Positions 36,356-44,900 of a DNA stretch of 64,000 nt are shown one piece after another (within the stretch, counting starts at the first letter, position 1; each line of letters begins with the position of its first letter). The stretch covers positions 40,353 through 104,352 of the forward strand of contig JAHZIX010000007.1 in the NCBI GenBank assembly GCA_022601195.1, given 5' to 3'. Under the pieces are notes generated by a model that searched no databases, had not been told where the DNA came from, and was given only the letters and a program-made list of their open reading frames with translations. A program made the position numbers and the translations under genes. The stretch comes from Deltaproteobacteria bacterium. GTDB lineage: Bacteria > Acidobacteriota > Thermoanaerobaculia > Multivoradales > JAHZIX01.

Positions 36356-37108
36356 TCAGGGAGAGGCTGGTTGGGGATAGATCTTCACCGCATCCCGCGC
36401 CAGCAGCTGAAGCTGGCGCGCTTTTTCCGGTGGAATCGAAGCGGCGCTCTCGCCGATTGGAGACAGCTGGTGAGGATTGGTGCCGAGATCTTTCTCGAAG
36501 AGCACCGAGTACAGCACCAAAGCGGCCAGATAGCTACCCGCTGTATTGGGGTGCACCCCATCCGGATCGAACAACTCGAGCTCCGGAACCTCTTCCCGAG
36601 CCAACCTCCAGGCCTCTCCCACCGGCGCTACGGGCACTCCCAGCTCCGACCCGAGAAGGTAGTAGGTACGCTGAATCTGCGCAAAGCTCTCCGGGCGATG
36701 GAGATAGGACCAGGTCATGTAGAAAATCGGCTTGGCACCGCCCCGGCGAGCTGCCTCGACTAGCCTTCGAGCTGGCGGCAGGGAGTCGACCTCCCGAGCA
36801 GCCGCGGCGCGGCCATTCTCTTGCAAAACCACAACATCCCATCCGCCCTTTTCTAGAACCCGCAAGGGAGCGTCCTCGTCATCTCGCTCCACATGACGCT
36901 GAAAAGTCTCTCCACCGCGGACGATCATCTTCGTCTCGACCCTCTGGCCCTCGGCGGCTTCGGCCAGCCGCTCCACCATCGAAGGCATTTCATTGTAGAA
37001 GGTGAGGCTGTTTCCGATAAACAGGACCCGTAGGGGAGTTGAGCGACCTTCCGCAGCTGCCGGAAACACCAGAAAACCAACCAAAAGAACTGAAAAGAAG
37101 GTCTTCAC
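36356..37108 (-). CDS. Secreted SGNH/GDSL-type hydrolase
   Basis: A 250-residue exported esterase or lipase-like protein (signal peptide ending near PAAAEG). Block I is FIGNSLT with the nucleophilic Ser, and block V is [12 protein letters not shown] with the Asp-x2-His pair. The Gly and Asn blocks are RGGET and VVLQENG. Carbohydrate or lipid ester hydrolysis is expected. It starts with GTG overlapping the csaA stop as GTGA, so it is translationally coupled to csaA and lies on the toxin-antitoxin transcript. Confidence 0.85.
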   Translation of the reverse strand: MKTFFSVLLVGFLVFPAAAEGRSTPLRVLFIGNSLTFYNEMPSMVERLAEAAEGQRVETKMIVRGGETFQRHVERDDEDAPLRVLEKGGWDVVVLQENGRAAAAREVDSLPPARRLVEAARRGGAKPIFYMTWSYLHRPESFAQIQRTYYLLGSELGVPVAPVGEAWRLAREEVPELELFDPDGVHPNTAGSYLAALVLYSVLFEKDLGTNPHQLSPIGESAASIPPEKARQLQLLARDAVKIYPQPASP

Positions 37109-37443
37109 AGCAATCGAGCCCCCAACGGAACTTCCCGATCCGGCTCACAGAGGACCACATCGCCGGCCTCGTCATGAAAACCGGTCACCAGGCATTCCGA
37201 CAAGAAGGGACCTATTTGTTTCGGAGGAAAGTTCACCACCGCCACTACCAGGCGACCAATCAACTCTTCTGGTTGGTAGTGCCCGGTGACCTGAGCACTG
37301 GACTTCTTGATCCCAATCTCTGGTCCAAAATCCACTCGAAGCTTGTAGGCGGGCTTTCGTGCTTCCGGAAAGGAATCCGCGTCCACGATCCGCCCGACCC
37401 GCAGTTCGACCTTTTCAAAATCCGCCCAGGAGATCTGTTCCAT
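37105..37443 (-). CDS. csaA: CsaA-like tRNA-binding-domain protein
   Basis: A 112-residue OB-fold protein of the CsaA type: [16 protein letters not shown] at the start, [10 protein letters not shown] in the middle and [12 protein letters not shown] near residue 73. CsaA has been linked to chaperone activity in protein export in Bacillus. The fold is that of tRNA-binding EMAP-like domains. Its ribosome binding site AGGAG lies in the last codons of the upstream parE, and the gap is only five bases, so a housekeeping gene is cotranscribed with a toxin. Confidence 0.9.
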   Translation of the reverse strand: MEQISWADFEKVELRVGRIVDADSFPEARKPAYKLRVDFGPEIGIKKSSAQVTGHYQPEELIGRLVVAVVNFPPKQIGPFLSECLVTGFHDEAGDVVLCEPDREVPLGARLL

Positions 37444-37448
37444 GGTCT

Positions 37449-37739
37449 CTAGATCTCCTCTGGATCTAAGAGCCGGTAGCTACTGCGGATGGTCAAGATG
37501 GAGACCTTCGATTTCTGAACCCGGTACAAAATCCGGTACCGACCATGAGAAATCTCTCGCACATCCTTCCTTTCGAGCTCAGGGACCAGCTTTCCGCTTA
37601 AGGGGAATGTCTCCAGGCGAGCTACTCTCTCGAACAGCTCTTCGATCCACCGGCGAGCCGCCCCTGGTTTGTCGAGAGCAATATGCGCCGCGATCTCCTG
37701 GGCTCGATCGAGAGCGAGAGGGGACCACGCAAGCTTCAT
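37449..37739 (-). CDS. ParE/RelE superfamily toxin
   Basis: A 96-residue toxin of the ParE/RelE fold: [16 protein letters not shown], the [10 protein letters not shown] segment, and the C-terminal strand region [12 protein letters not shown]. ParE members poison DNA gyrase and RelE members cut mRNA at the ribosome; the sequence does not decide which. The start overlaps the antitoxin stop as ATGA. It is encoded second, as usual for Phd/YefM-linked toxins. Confidence 0.9.
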   Translation of the reverse strand: MKLAWSPLALDRAQEIAAHIALDKPGAARRWIEELFERVARLETFPLSGKLVPELERKDVREISHGRYRILYRVQKSKVSILTIRSSYRLLDPEEI

Positions 37740-38017
37740 CTCTGAAGCGACGCCCTAGCCCGACGCAATGCCTCTTCGTGGGGGACCCCTTCACCCTCGG
37801 CCAGTTGCCCCTCGGCGAGACGAATCTCTCGAAGCAGCTCTAGCTCGTCCATCAAGGCCTGGTATCGATGAACGTCCAAGAGGACTGCGGCACCGTGGCC
37901 ACGCTGGGTGAGAACCATGACTCGCCCAGTCTCCTTCAGCTGACGAAGGCAGGCGGCAGTGTTGGCTCGAAACTCGGACAGAGGCTTGATGTCTTCGGCA
38001 AGACGAATTTCAGACAT
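37736..38017 (-). CDS. Phd/YefM-family antitoxin
   Basis: A 93-residue antitoxin. The N-terminal half (EIRLAEDIKPLSEFRANTAA) is the DNA-binding Phd/YefM domain, with VMVLTQRGHGAAVLLD as its conserved strand. The C-terminal helical part should wrap the toxin. AGGAGG lies five bases before the ATG. Two GTAC-centred sites, 12 bp apart, lie just upstream, fitting autorepression. Confidence 0.9.
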   Translation of the reverse strand: MSEIRLAEDIKPLSEFRANTAACLRQLKETGRVMVLTQRGHGAAVLLDVHRYQALMDELELLREIRLAEGQLAEGEGVPHEEALRRARASLQR

Positions 38018-38046
38018 GAGACCCTCCTATCAGGAGACCTTCTGAG

Positions 38047-38065
38047 GTACATCCAAAAGTACATC
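38047..38065. promoter_or_regulatory. Probable antitoxin operator: paired GTACATC sites
   Basis: GTACATC occurs at 38047-38053 and again at 38059-38065, so the GTAC cores are exactly 12 bp centre to centre, 30-48 bases upstream of the antitoxin ATG. YefM-YoeB operators are known to use TGTACA-type sites with this spacing. Confidence 0.6.
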
Positions 38066-38284
38066 ATTCCCTGAGTTTTTGCACCAGATACTGTAATTCT
38101 CACCAAATTCTATTGATTTCTCCCAAATCCAATCGACCCACTTCGGGCTGGCCTAGTTTTCCTGGCCAGGCCACCTAGGTTCCGGTTCTAGATCGACTGA
38201 AGATTCCTTAGGCGTCAATCACCTGGCTGAGCTACTTCGCTCCCTCAACCGTGGTGCCCCTCAACTGTGGTAATAAGTGCAGCC

Positions 38285-39316
38285 ATGGCTGTACAACCCC
38301 CGACCCCGCGCACCGAGCTGCACCGTCACCTGGATGTTTCCCTCCGCATGACCACCCTGTTGGAGCTCTCCCAGGCCAAGGGATTGGTCGGTGAGAGTAC
38401 GTCTCTGGAATCTTTCCAAGAGAAGCTCTGGCTACGCCGCCCGATGAAAGACCTGGCCGAGGTGCTGGCGAAGTTCACTCTTTTTCAACAAGTCCTGGAG
38501 CGCCCGGAAGACCTCGAGCGGGTCGCTTTTGAGGCAGTGGAGGACTGCTGGGCCGAGGGCATCCGGCAGGTGGAATTGCGCTACTCCCCTAGCTTTGTCT
38601 GCGAAGACGGCTCCCTCACCTGGCAAGAATCCCTCGAAGCCTTTCACCGGGGCTTGGAGAGGGCCCTAGAGAACCTCCCGGAGATGCGTGCTGGGTTGTT
38701 GCTCATTGCCAGCCGAGACTATGGGCCGGACTCCGCAGCTCAAACGGTAGAGCTCTACCTAAAGAACCTGCACCGGGTGGCAGGCATCGACCTTGCCGGC
38801 AACGAAGCCGCTTTCCCGCCGCGCCTCTTCACCGAGGCATTCCGACCCGTTGGCGCGGCCAAAGCGAAGACTCCACATCAGATCCACGTCACGGTTCATG
38901 CCGGCGAGGCAGCCGGCCCCGAGAGTGTCTGGGAAGCCCTCGAGCTCTTAGCAGCCGAACGAATTGGCCACGGCATTCGGGCCTTCGAAGACCCTGAGCT
39001 GGTGCGCCACTTTCTGGAGAAAGAAATCTGCCTCGAAATGTGCCCGACCAGCAATTGGGTTACCCGCGCCGTACCGAGTTTGGCGCAGCACCCGCTGAAA
39101 CAAGCCCTGGAAGCGGGTATCGCCGCCACCATCAGCACCGACGACCCGAGTATCTTCGGAGTTTCCTTGGATGACGAAATCCAAGTGGCGCGACAAGCTA
39201 TCGGCCTCTCGGAATCCCAGGTTCAACTCAGCTTCGAGCACGCCGCCCGGTCGACCTTCCTCCCGCAGCAGGCTCCTCCAACCAAGATCGCGAGCCCACT
39301 CCCCAAGGAATCCTGA
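38285..39316 (+). CDS. Adenosine deaminase-like protein
   Basis: A 343-residue amidohydrolase of the adenosine/AMP deaminase family. The zinc ligands appear as ELHRHLD (about 12-18), HVTVHAGEA (about 201-209) with the catalytic Glu, RIGHGI (about 224) and STDDPSIFG (about 281) with the last ligand Asp. It would convert adenosine or a related purine nucleoside to its inosine form. ATG 38285 or GTG 38267 could be the start; neither has a clear ribosome binding site. The next gene starts two bases after the stop, so they are cotranscribed. Confidence 0.88.
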   Translation: MAVQPPTPRTELHRHLDVSLRMTTLLELSQAKGLVGESTSLESFQEKLWLRRPMKDLAEVLAKFTLFQQVLERPEDLERVAFEAVEDCWAEGIRQVELRYSPSFVCEDGSLTWQESLEAFHRGLERALENLPEMRAGLLLIASRDYGPDSAAQTVELYLKNLHRVAGIDLAGNEAAFPPRLFTEAFRPVGAAKAKTPHQIHVTVHAGEAAGPESVWEALELLAAERIGHGIRAFEDPELVRHFLEKEICLEMCPTSNWVTRAVPSLAQHPLKQALEAGIAATISTDDPSIFGVSLDDEIQVARQAIGLSESQVQLSFEHAARSTFLPQQAPPTKIASPLPKES

Positions 39317-39318
39317 TC

Positions 39319-41715
39319 ATGGCCTCCGAGACCTCGCCCCCAGGACCGAACGATCGCTTGAAAACTCCGTCCGCGAATCCAAAAAACCGACTGCTCAAAA
39401 TCTTAGGGGCCCTCGAAGCTGCTCTCGCCCCAACCCAGAGCAACGACCTCGGCCAGCCCAAGGTCGAGCTGTCCGAATGGCGTCAAGACGAGGTCAGCCT
39501 GGCCTTCCACCTGCAGCTCTGCACCCTGCTTCGCCGGGGCCCTTTGAGTGCGGACCGACAACGCCCAGCAACTTCAGCAACCGAGGCGCCAGCACGGCTC
39601 TTGACCTTGGCTCAGCAGGCCGCCACGGCGGGAAGTCTGGATTTGGCCTCGCTGATCGCCCTTCGCCGGTTGCCAGGAGAGCTCGCCGACAAGCTTGTGG
39701 CAACTGAAGCCTGGGCCAAAGGGACGCCCCTGTGGTGGTCTCCCTTTCCAACTCCGAACCTCCTGGAGCAGCTTTGGCAGGAGATTTCCGGCGCAGGGGA
39801 GACAACTCCTCTACCAACCCGAGAACGGCTTCGTTCAGCCTTCTCAGCTACGTCTCGCCGCCGCTGGTTGGCCCTCCCAGGGCTCCTCTCTCCTGCCGTG
39901 GCGGATCGCCTCCACGGCGAATTGGAAGACGCTTTCCAGCAAGGCTCTCTGGATCTCGCTGCAGCGGGCGTCGGCGCCAAAGGGGAGATCTCCTCTCGCC
40001 GCACGGATTGGGTGCGCTACCTCAAAGGCACCGAGGCGGAGGTCCTCGCCGCGACTCCCAGACTCGCGGCCCTGGCTCAATGGGGTCTCGCGACTCTCGG
40101 CGACAGCCTGGGAGCCGCTCTTCCGAATCGGCCCCCTTCCTCTCCCCAGAGCATCATGTTGGCCCGCTACCCGGCTCCCTCCGCTGGCTTTCATCCTCAC
40201 TTGGACAACCCGGGAGGGCCAGCGAATAGCGAGACGGCGGACAACGGCCGCAGCTTGACCCTGGTGCTCTACCTCAACGGCCCGGGCCAGGAGTGCCAAG
40301 GGGGGGAGCTGGCTCTGTGGCCAGCTGGAGATACGAAGGGCAGCGACGGGGGCGAGGTCTTTCCGGCACGCTCCGGCTTGGGAGTCCTCTTCGACTCGCG
40401 CACCATTCCCCACCAAGTCCGCCCGGTCCGCCCCGGCCCCGCCCGCTGGGCTCTCACCTTCTGGTTCAACGATGCCCTCGACCCTATGCCCTTCGCCCCG
40501 GCTCCTCGGCGGCCCACGGTGACGGAGTTACTCCTTCCCCTCCCCTCTCCTCCCCTGCCTCCGGAAAAAGTCCTGTTGCACCTCTTAGAGGACTCCCAAC
40601 TAGGCAGCGGCTCACCGGGAGGGTCCTTTGTGACAAAGACCACCGGAAGAGAGCAGCAACGGATCGGCATCGTCTGCACCATCTATCGCGGCGGCGCAGC
40701 CCTGGACTCCTGGTGCGAATACCATTTCTCTCTAGGGTTTGCGCACCTCCTGCTCGTCTTCGACCACCTTTCCGAAACCACAGAAAAGGCGGATGCGGAA
40801 CGCCTGCGAAAGCGATACCCGGCAGGGCGGCTCACCCTGTGGTCCGGGGAGGAGTTACAAGACTCGGGCTGGCCAACAGTAAAAGAAGGGATCGAGAAGG
40901 ACACCTTACTCGCCACCTCCCGAGGCGGTGGAAGCTCCTATGCGGTCGCCTCCCGCCAGGCCCTCAACGCCAGTTCCGCGCTGCAAATAGCCCAGAGTGA
41001 CGAGCTAGGAGGGGGCCCCCTCACCTGGCTCTTGCATCTCGACTCGGACGAGTATTTTCACCTCGAAGGGACCGGTAGAGGCGGCAGCGACCTGCAACAG
41101 CATTTCGCCACCGCCTCCGCCGCCGGCTGGGGCCAGGTGAGGTACGTCAACCACGAGCTGCTTCCAAACCAAGAGCGTCTTTCTCAACCAGCACCAAGCG
41201 GGCCTCGATTCAAACTTCACCCCCGCTTGGCCGCCGCTCGCTTAGGCCCCAGCGGCTGGGAACAACTGGTCCGACACCTGAAGATGGCTCAGGACGACCC
41301 TCGCCCTTACTTCACCGGGTATCACAACGGTAAATCCGCAGTGAATGTCCAGGCCGGCGAAGGAGCCGCCGGGGTCCACGGCTGGGCTCTCCGGCCAGGC
41401 TCGTCCTTCGAGAGCGTGTGGGTCGCCGGCCCCTCGATCCTCCACCACCAGGTACCGAGCTACGATTCCTTCGCTGCCAAATACCTCTCCAAAGCCGCCT
41501 CCCCCGCTCCCCCCCACCACCGCCCCTTCCCGCCATCCCCCTTGGAACAAGCGGCTCTCGCGGAAATCCACCGTTTACAAGAAGAAGGAGCAGGCGAGCA
41601 GCACCTCCAGCGAGCCCTCCGAGAAATCTACCTTTCCAGAACCACCTTCACGCCTGCAGAGGTCGACCTACTCGAGGAAGCGGGACTCCTCTTCGAAGCC
41701 ACACTAAATCCCTGA
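39319..41715 (+). CDS. 2OG-Fe(II) oxygenase fused to a glycosyltransferase
   Basis: A 798-residue two-domain protein. Residues about 185-400 form a prolyl-4-hydroxylase-type oxygenase: H294-x-D296 (FHPHLDN), distal H365 (TIPHQV) and R376, which should bind 2-oxoglutarate. Residues about 440-750 resemble a GT2/GT92-like glycosyltransferase: IGIVCTIYRGG at the start and the metal motif HLDSDEYF (D575, D577). The first ~180 residues are Ala/Leu-rich and unassigned. No signal peptide is seen. It may hydroxylate a residue and then glycosylate it, as collagen lysyl hydroxylases do, but the acceptor is unknown. A REP-like element follows the stop. Confidence 0.8.
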   Translation: MASETSPPGPNDRLKTPSANPKNRLLKILGALEAALAPTQSNDLGQPKVELSEWRQDEVSLAFHLQLCTLLRRGPLSADRQRPATSATEAPARLLTLAQQAATAGSLDLASLIALRRLPGELADKLVATEAWAKGTPLWWSPFPTPNLLEQLWQEISGAGETTPLPTRERLRSAFSATSRRRWLALPGLLSPAVADRLHGELEDAFQQGSLDLAAAGVGAKGEISSRRTDWVRYLKGTEAEVLAATPRLAALAQWGLATLGDSLGAALPNRPPSSPQSIMLARYPAPSAGFHPHLDNPGGPANSETADNGRSLTLVLYLNGPGQECQGGELALWPAGDTKGSDGGEVFPARSGLGVLFDSRTIPHQVRPVRPGPARWALTFWFNDALDPMPFAPAPRRPTVTELLLPLPSPPLPPEKVLLHLLEDSQLGSGSPGGSFVTKTTGREQQRIGIVCTIYRGGAALDSWCEYHFSLGFAHLLLVFDHLSETTEKADAERLRKRYPAGRLTLWSGEELQDSGWPTVKEGIEKDTLLATSRGGGSSYAVASRQALNASSALQIAQSDELGGGPLTWLLHLDSDEYFHLEGTGRGGSDLQQHFATASAAGWGQVRYVNHELLPNQERLSQPAPSGPRFKLHPRLAAARLGPSGWEQLVRHLKMAQDDPRPYFTGYHNGKSAVNVQAGEGAAGVHGWALRPGSSFESVWVAGPSILHHQVPSYDSFAAKYLSKAASPAPPHHRPFPPSPLEQAALAEIHRLQEEGAGEQHLQRALREIYLSRTTFTPAEVDLLEEAGLLFEATLNP

Positions 41716-41717
41716 GA

Positions 41718-41750
41718 GGGTGTCAGGCATGCGTTCCATGCAGTCCTAAA
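41718..41750 (+). repeat. REP-like hairpin repeat, copy 2
   Basis: GGGTGTCAGGCATGCGTTCC followed by ATGCAGTCCTAAA, two bases after the stop codon. The core GCATG-N5-CATGC folds as a hairpin. Confidence 0.85.
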
Positions 41751-41981
41751 ACACACCTCCCAACTGGGATCGTTGCATGGTCCCAGTGGGGGCCGATCGC
41801 CCTCGTCCCGAGATTCTTCGTAACAACCCCGCTTCGAGTTTGCAAAGTTATCGGAACCCGGCGAGACACTTCTTTCCCCTTCGTGTAGAGTGTTTGGATC
41901 GCTCTCAACACGATGACGGCGGCGCTTGGGCTCGGAATCTCCTTCCGGGTAATCCAGAGCCGCACTCTTTGGGGAACTCAG

Positions 41982-44900
41982 ATGATCTCAAGGCAGCTCA
42001 CTTACACTCGTTTCGCCAATTCCCTCGTCCTGCTCTCCCTGGCCACCGCGGCCCTCGCCTGGCCAACGTCTTCTCGAGCCATCGACGACCATCTGCTGCT
42101 CAGTGAGGCTGTGGTAACCCCGACACCGAGTGAGTTCCTGGAGATCTACAATCCCACCAACGCCCCGGTTGCCCTAGACGACTATTACCTCTCGGATGAC
42201 GAAGACTACGCCCTCCTCCCCGGGGCCAGCGGAAGCGGACCAGCTCCAGGGATCGGCTCCACGGACTTCATCGTCCAGTTTCCCGCAGGAGCGACGATCG
42301 CCGCGGGCGGAGTGATCGTCGTCGCCTTCGATGGTGCTGGCTTCTTCACCGCGTCTGGTAGCAACGCTGACTTCGAGATTCACGGTACCGACGCTGGCAC
42401 TCCGGACATGATCGCGACGGATGTGGGAGGCCCCACAGCAGGGCTCACCAACAGCGGCGAGAACGCGGTTCTGTTCTTTTGGGACGGTGCGAGCGACTTG
42501 GTGCAGGACGTCGACATGCTCAACATCGGTACTCCCTCCACCGGCAACGACATCGGCGACAAGACCGGCGTCTCTGTCGATGGCCCCGACGGCGACACCA
42601 CCGCTTCCATGTACGCCACCGATGCCTTCACCATGCCCCAGCAGGCGGGGGACCCGGGCTTTGGCTTTTCCACCAAACGCACCGCCACAGAAGCGGGGTT
42701 CGAAACAAATGGTGGTGGCAACGGCCTGACCGGTGACGACGAGACCAGCGAAGACATCACCATGACTTGGGACAGCACCTTCACGGCTCCCAATCCAGGA
42801 ACCACCGACGCCATCCCCGGCCTTCCCCCCATCCTCATCAACGAGGTAGACGTCGACCAGACCAGTACCGATACCGCCGAGTTCATCGAGCTCTATGACG
42901 GTGGCCTCGGCAACACCTCCTTGGATGGCCTGGTGCTAGTGGTCTTCAACGGCAGCGACGACCAGTCCTACAACCTGGGCGGACAGGCCAACGCCATCGA
43001 CCTCGATGGCTTCTCCACCGACGCCAACGGCTATTTCGTGATTGGCAATGCGGGAGTGGCGGGCGCTGGAATCACCTTCAGCAACAACACTTTGCAGAAC
43101 GGCCAGGACGCTGTGGCCCTGTACGTCGGCGATGGTACGGATTTCCCCAACGACACCGCCATCACCACCACGGACCTTCTCGACGCCTTGGTCTACGACA
43201 CCAACGACGGCGACGATGCCGCCCTGCTAGCTCTGCTCAATCCTGGTGAACCGCAGATCAACGAGGATGACGGTACGGACTCCACCACGGACTCCAATCA
43301 GCGCTGCCCCAACGGAGGGGGCGGCGGGCGCAACACGACCGGCTATTTTCAAGCGCCCCCAACACCAGGAGCCGACAACGCTTGTACCGCGCCACCAGCC
43401 ATGAACGTGTTGATCAACGAGGTGGAGGCAGATCAGGCGGGAACGGAAGATGCCGAGTTCATCGAGCTCTATGACGGCGGGGTCGGCAACACTCCCCTCG
43501 ACGGTCTCGTTCTGGTGACCTTCAACGGCTCCGACGACCAGTCCTACAATCTGGGCGGACAGGCCAACGCCATCGACCTGGACGGCTTTTCCACCGACGC
43601 CAATGGATTCTTTGTCATCGGTAATACCGGTGTGCCCGGCGCCGGCATTACCTTCGGCAACGGGTCTCTCCAGAACGGCGCTGATGCCGTGGCTCTCTTC
43701 GTTGGCGACGGCACGGACTTCCCCAACGACACGGCTATCACCACCACAGATCTCATCGATGCGGTCGTCTACGACACCAACGATGGGGACGATGCGGCCC
43801 TGCTCGTACTGCTCAATCCTGGGGAGCCCCAGGTCAATGAGGAAAGTGGTACGGATGCAGACGTCGACTCCAGCCAGCGCTGCCCGGACGGCGGTGGAGG
43901 CCCTCGCGTAACCTCTAGTTTCTTGGCGGCCACTCCCAGCCCCGGAGCTGCCAACACCTGTCCCGCGCCGACCACCCCGGTGATCATCAACGAGGCGGAT
44001 GCGGACCAGACCGGCACCGACGCTGCTGAGTTCATCGAGCTCTATGATGGCGGGGTGGGTAACACTCCCCTCGACGGCCTCGTTCTGGTGACCTACAACG
44101 GCTCCGACGACCAGTCCTACAACCTCGGGGGGCAAGCCAACGCCGTGGACTTGGATGGCTTTACCACCGACGCCAACGGCTATTTCGTCCTCGGCAACCC
44201 TGGTGTTCCCGGCGCTGCCATCACCTTTTCCGGCAACTCCTTGCAGAATGGCCAGGACGCGGTGGCCCTCTATTTCGGCAACGGCGCAGACTTCCCCAAC
44301 GACACTCCCCTGACCACCACGGGCCTCGTAGACGCCCTGGTCTACGACACCGACGATGGGGACGATGCGGTCCTCCTGACCCTGCTCACCGGTGGCGGCC
44401 AGGTGAACGAGAACGAGACCGGTATGAAGGACGTGGAGTCTAACCAGCGCTGCCCCAACGGCACCGGCGGGCCCCGGGACACCAGCACCTACACGACCTT
44501 CCAGCCCACCCCCGGCACCGAGAACTGCGTGACTCCTCCGGCCACCTTCGTCCTCATCAACGAGGCGGATGCGGATACCCCGAGTATCGACACGGCGGAA
44601 TTCATCGAGCTTTTCGACGGTGGAGTGGGCAACACCCCCTTGGACGGCTTGGTGCTGGTAGCTTTCAACGGCTCCGACGACCAGTCCTATAACCTCGGTG
44701 GACACTCCAATGCCATCGACCTGGATGGCTTTTCCACCGACGCCAGTGGATTCTTCGTCATCGGCAACAGCGCCGTGGCCAACGTCGACCTGACCTTCGG
44801 AGACGGTAGCCTTCAGAACGGAGCCGACGCCGTCGCTCTCTACGTAGGCAACGGAGTGGACTTCCCCAACGACACTCCAGTCACCACTGCTGGTCTCATC

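Noticed and set aside
36397..36425. GC-rich hairpin followed by T residues on the plus strand, resembling a terminator
   Set aside because: It lies inside the SGNH hydrolase coding region on the other strand, and no plus-strand gene ends upstream.
43227..44705. 492-codon minus-strand frame opposite the lamin-tail repeats
   Set aside because: Its internal repeats simply mirror the repeats of the real gene; no ribosome binding site or family is seen.
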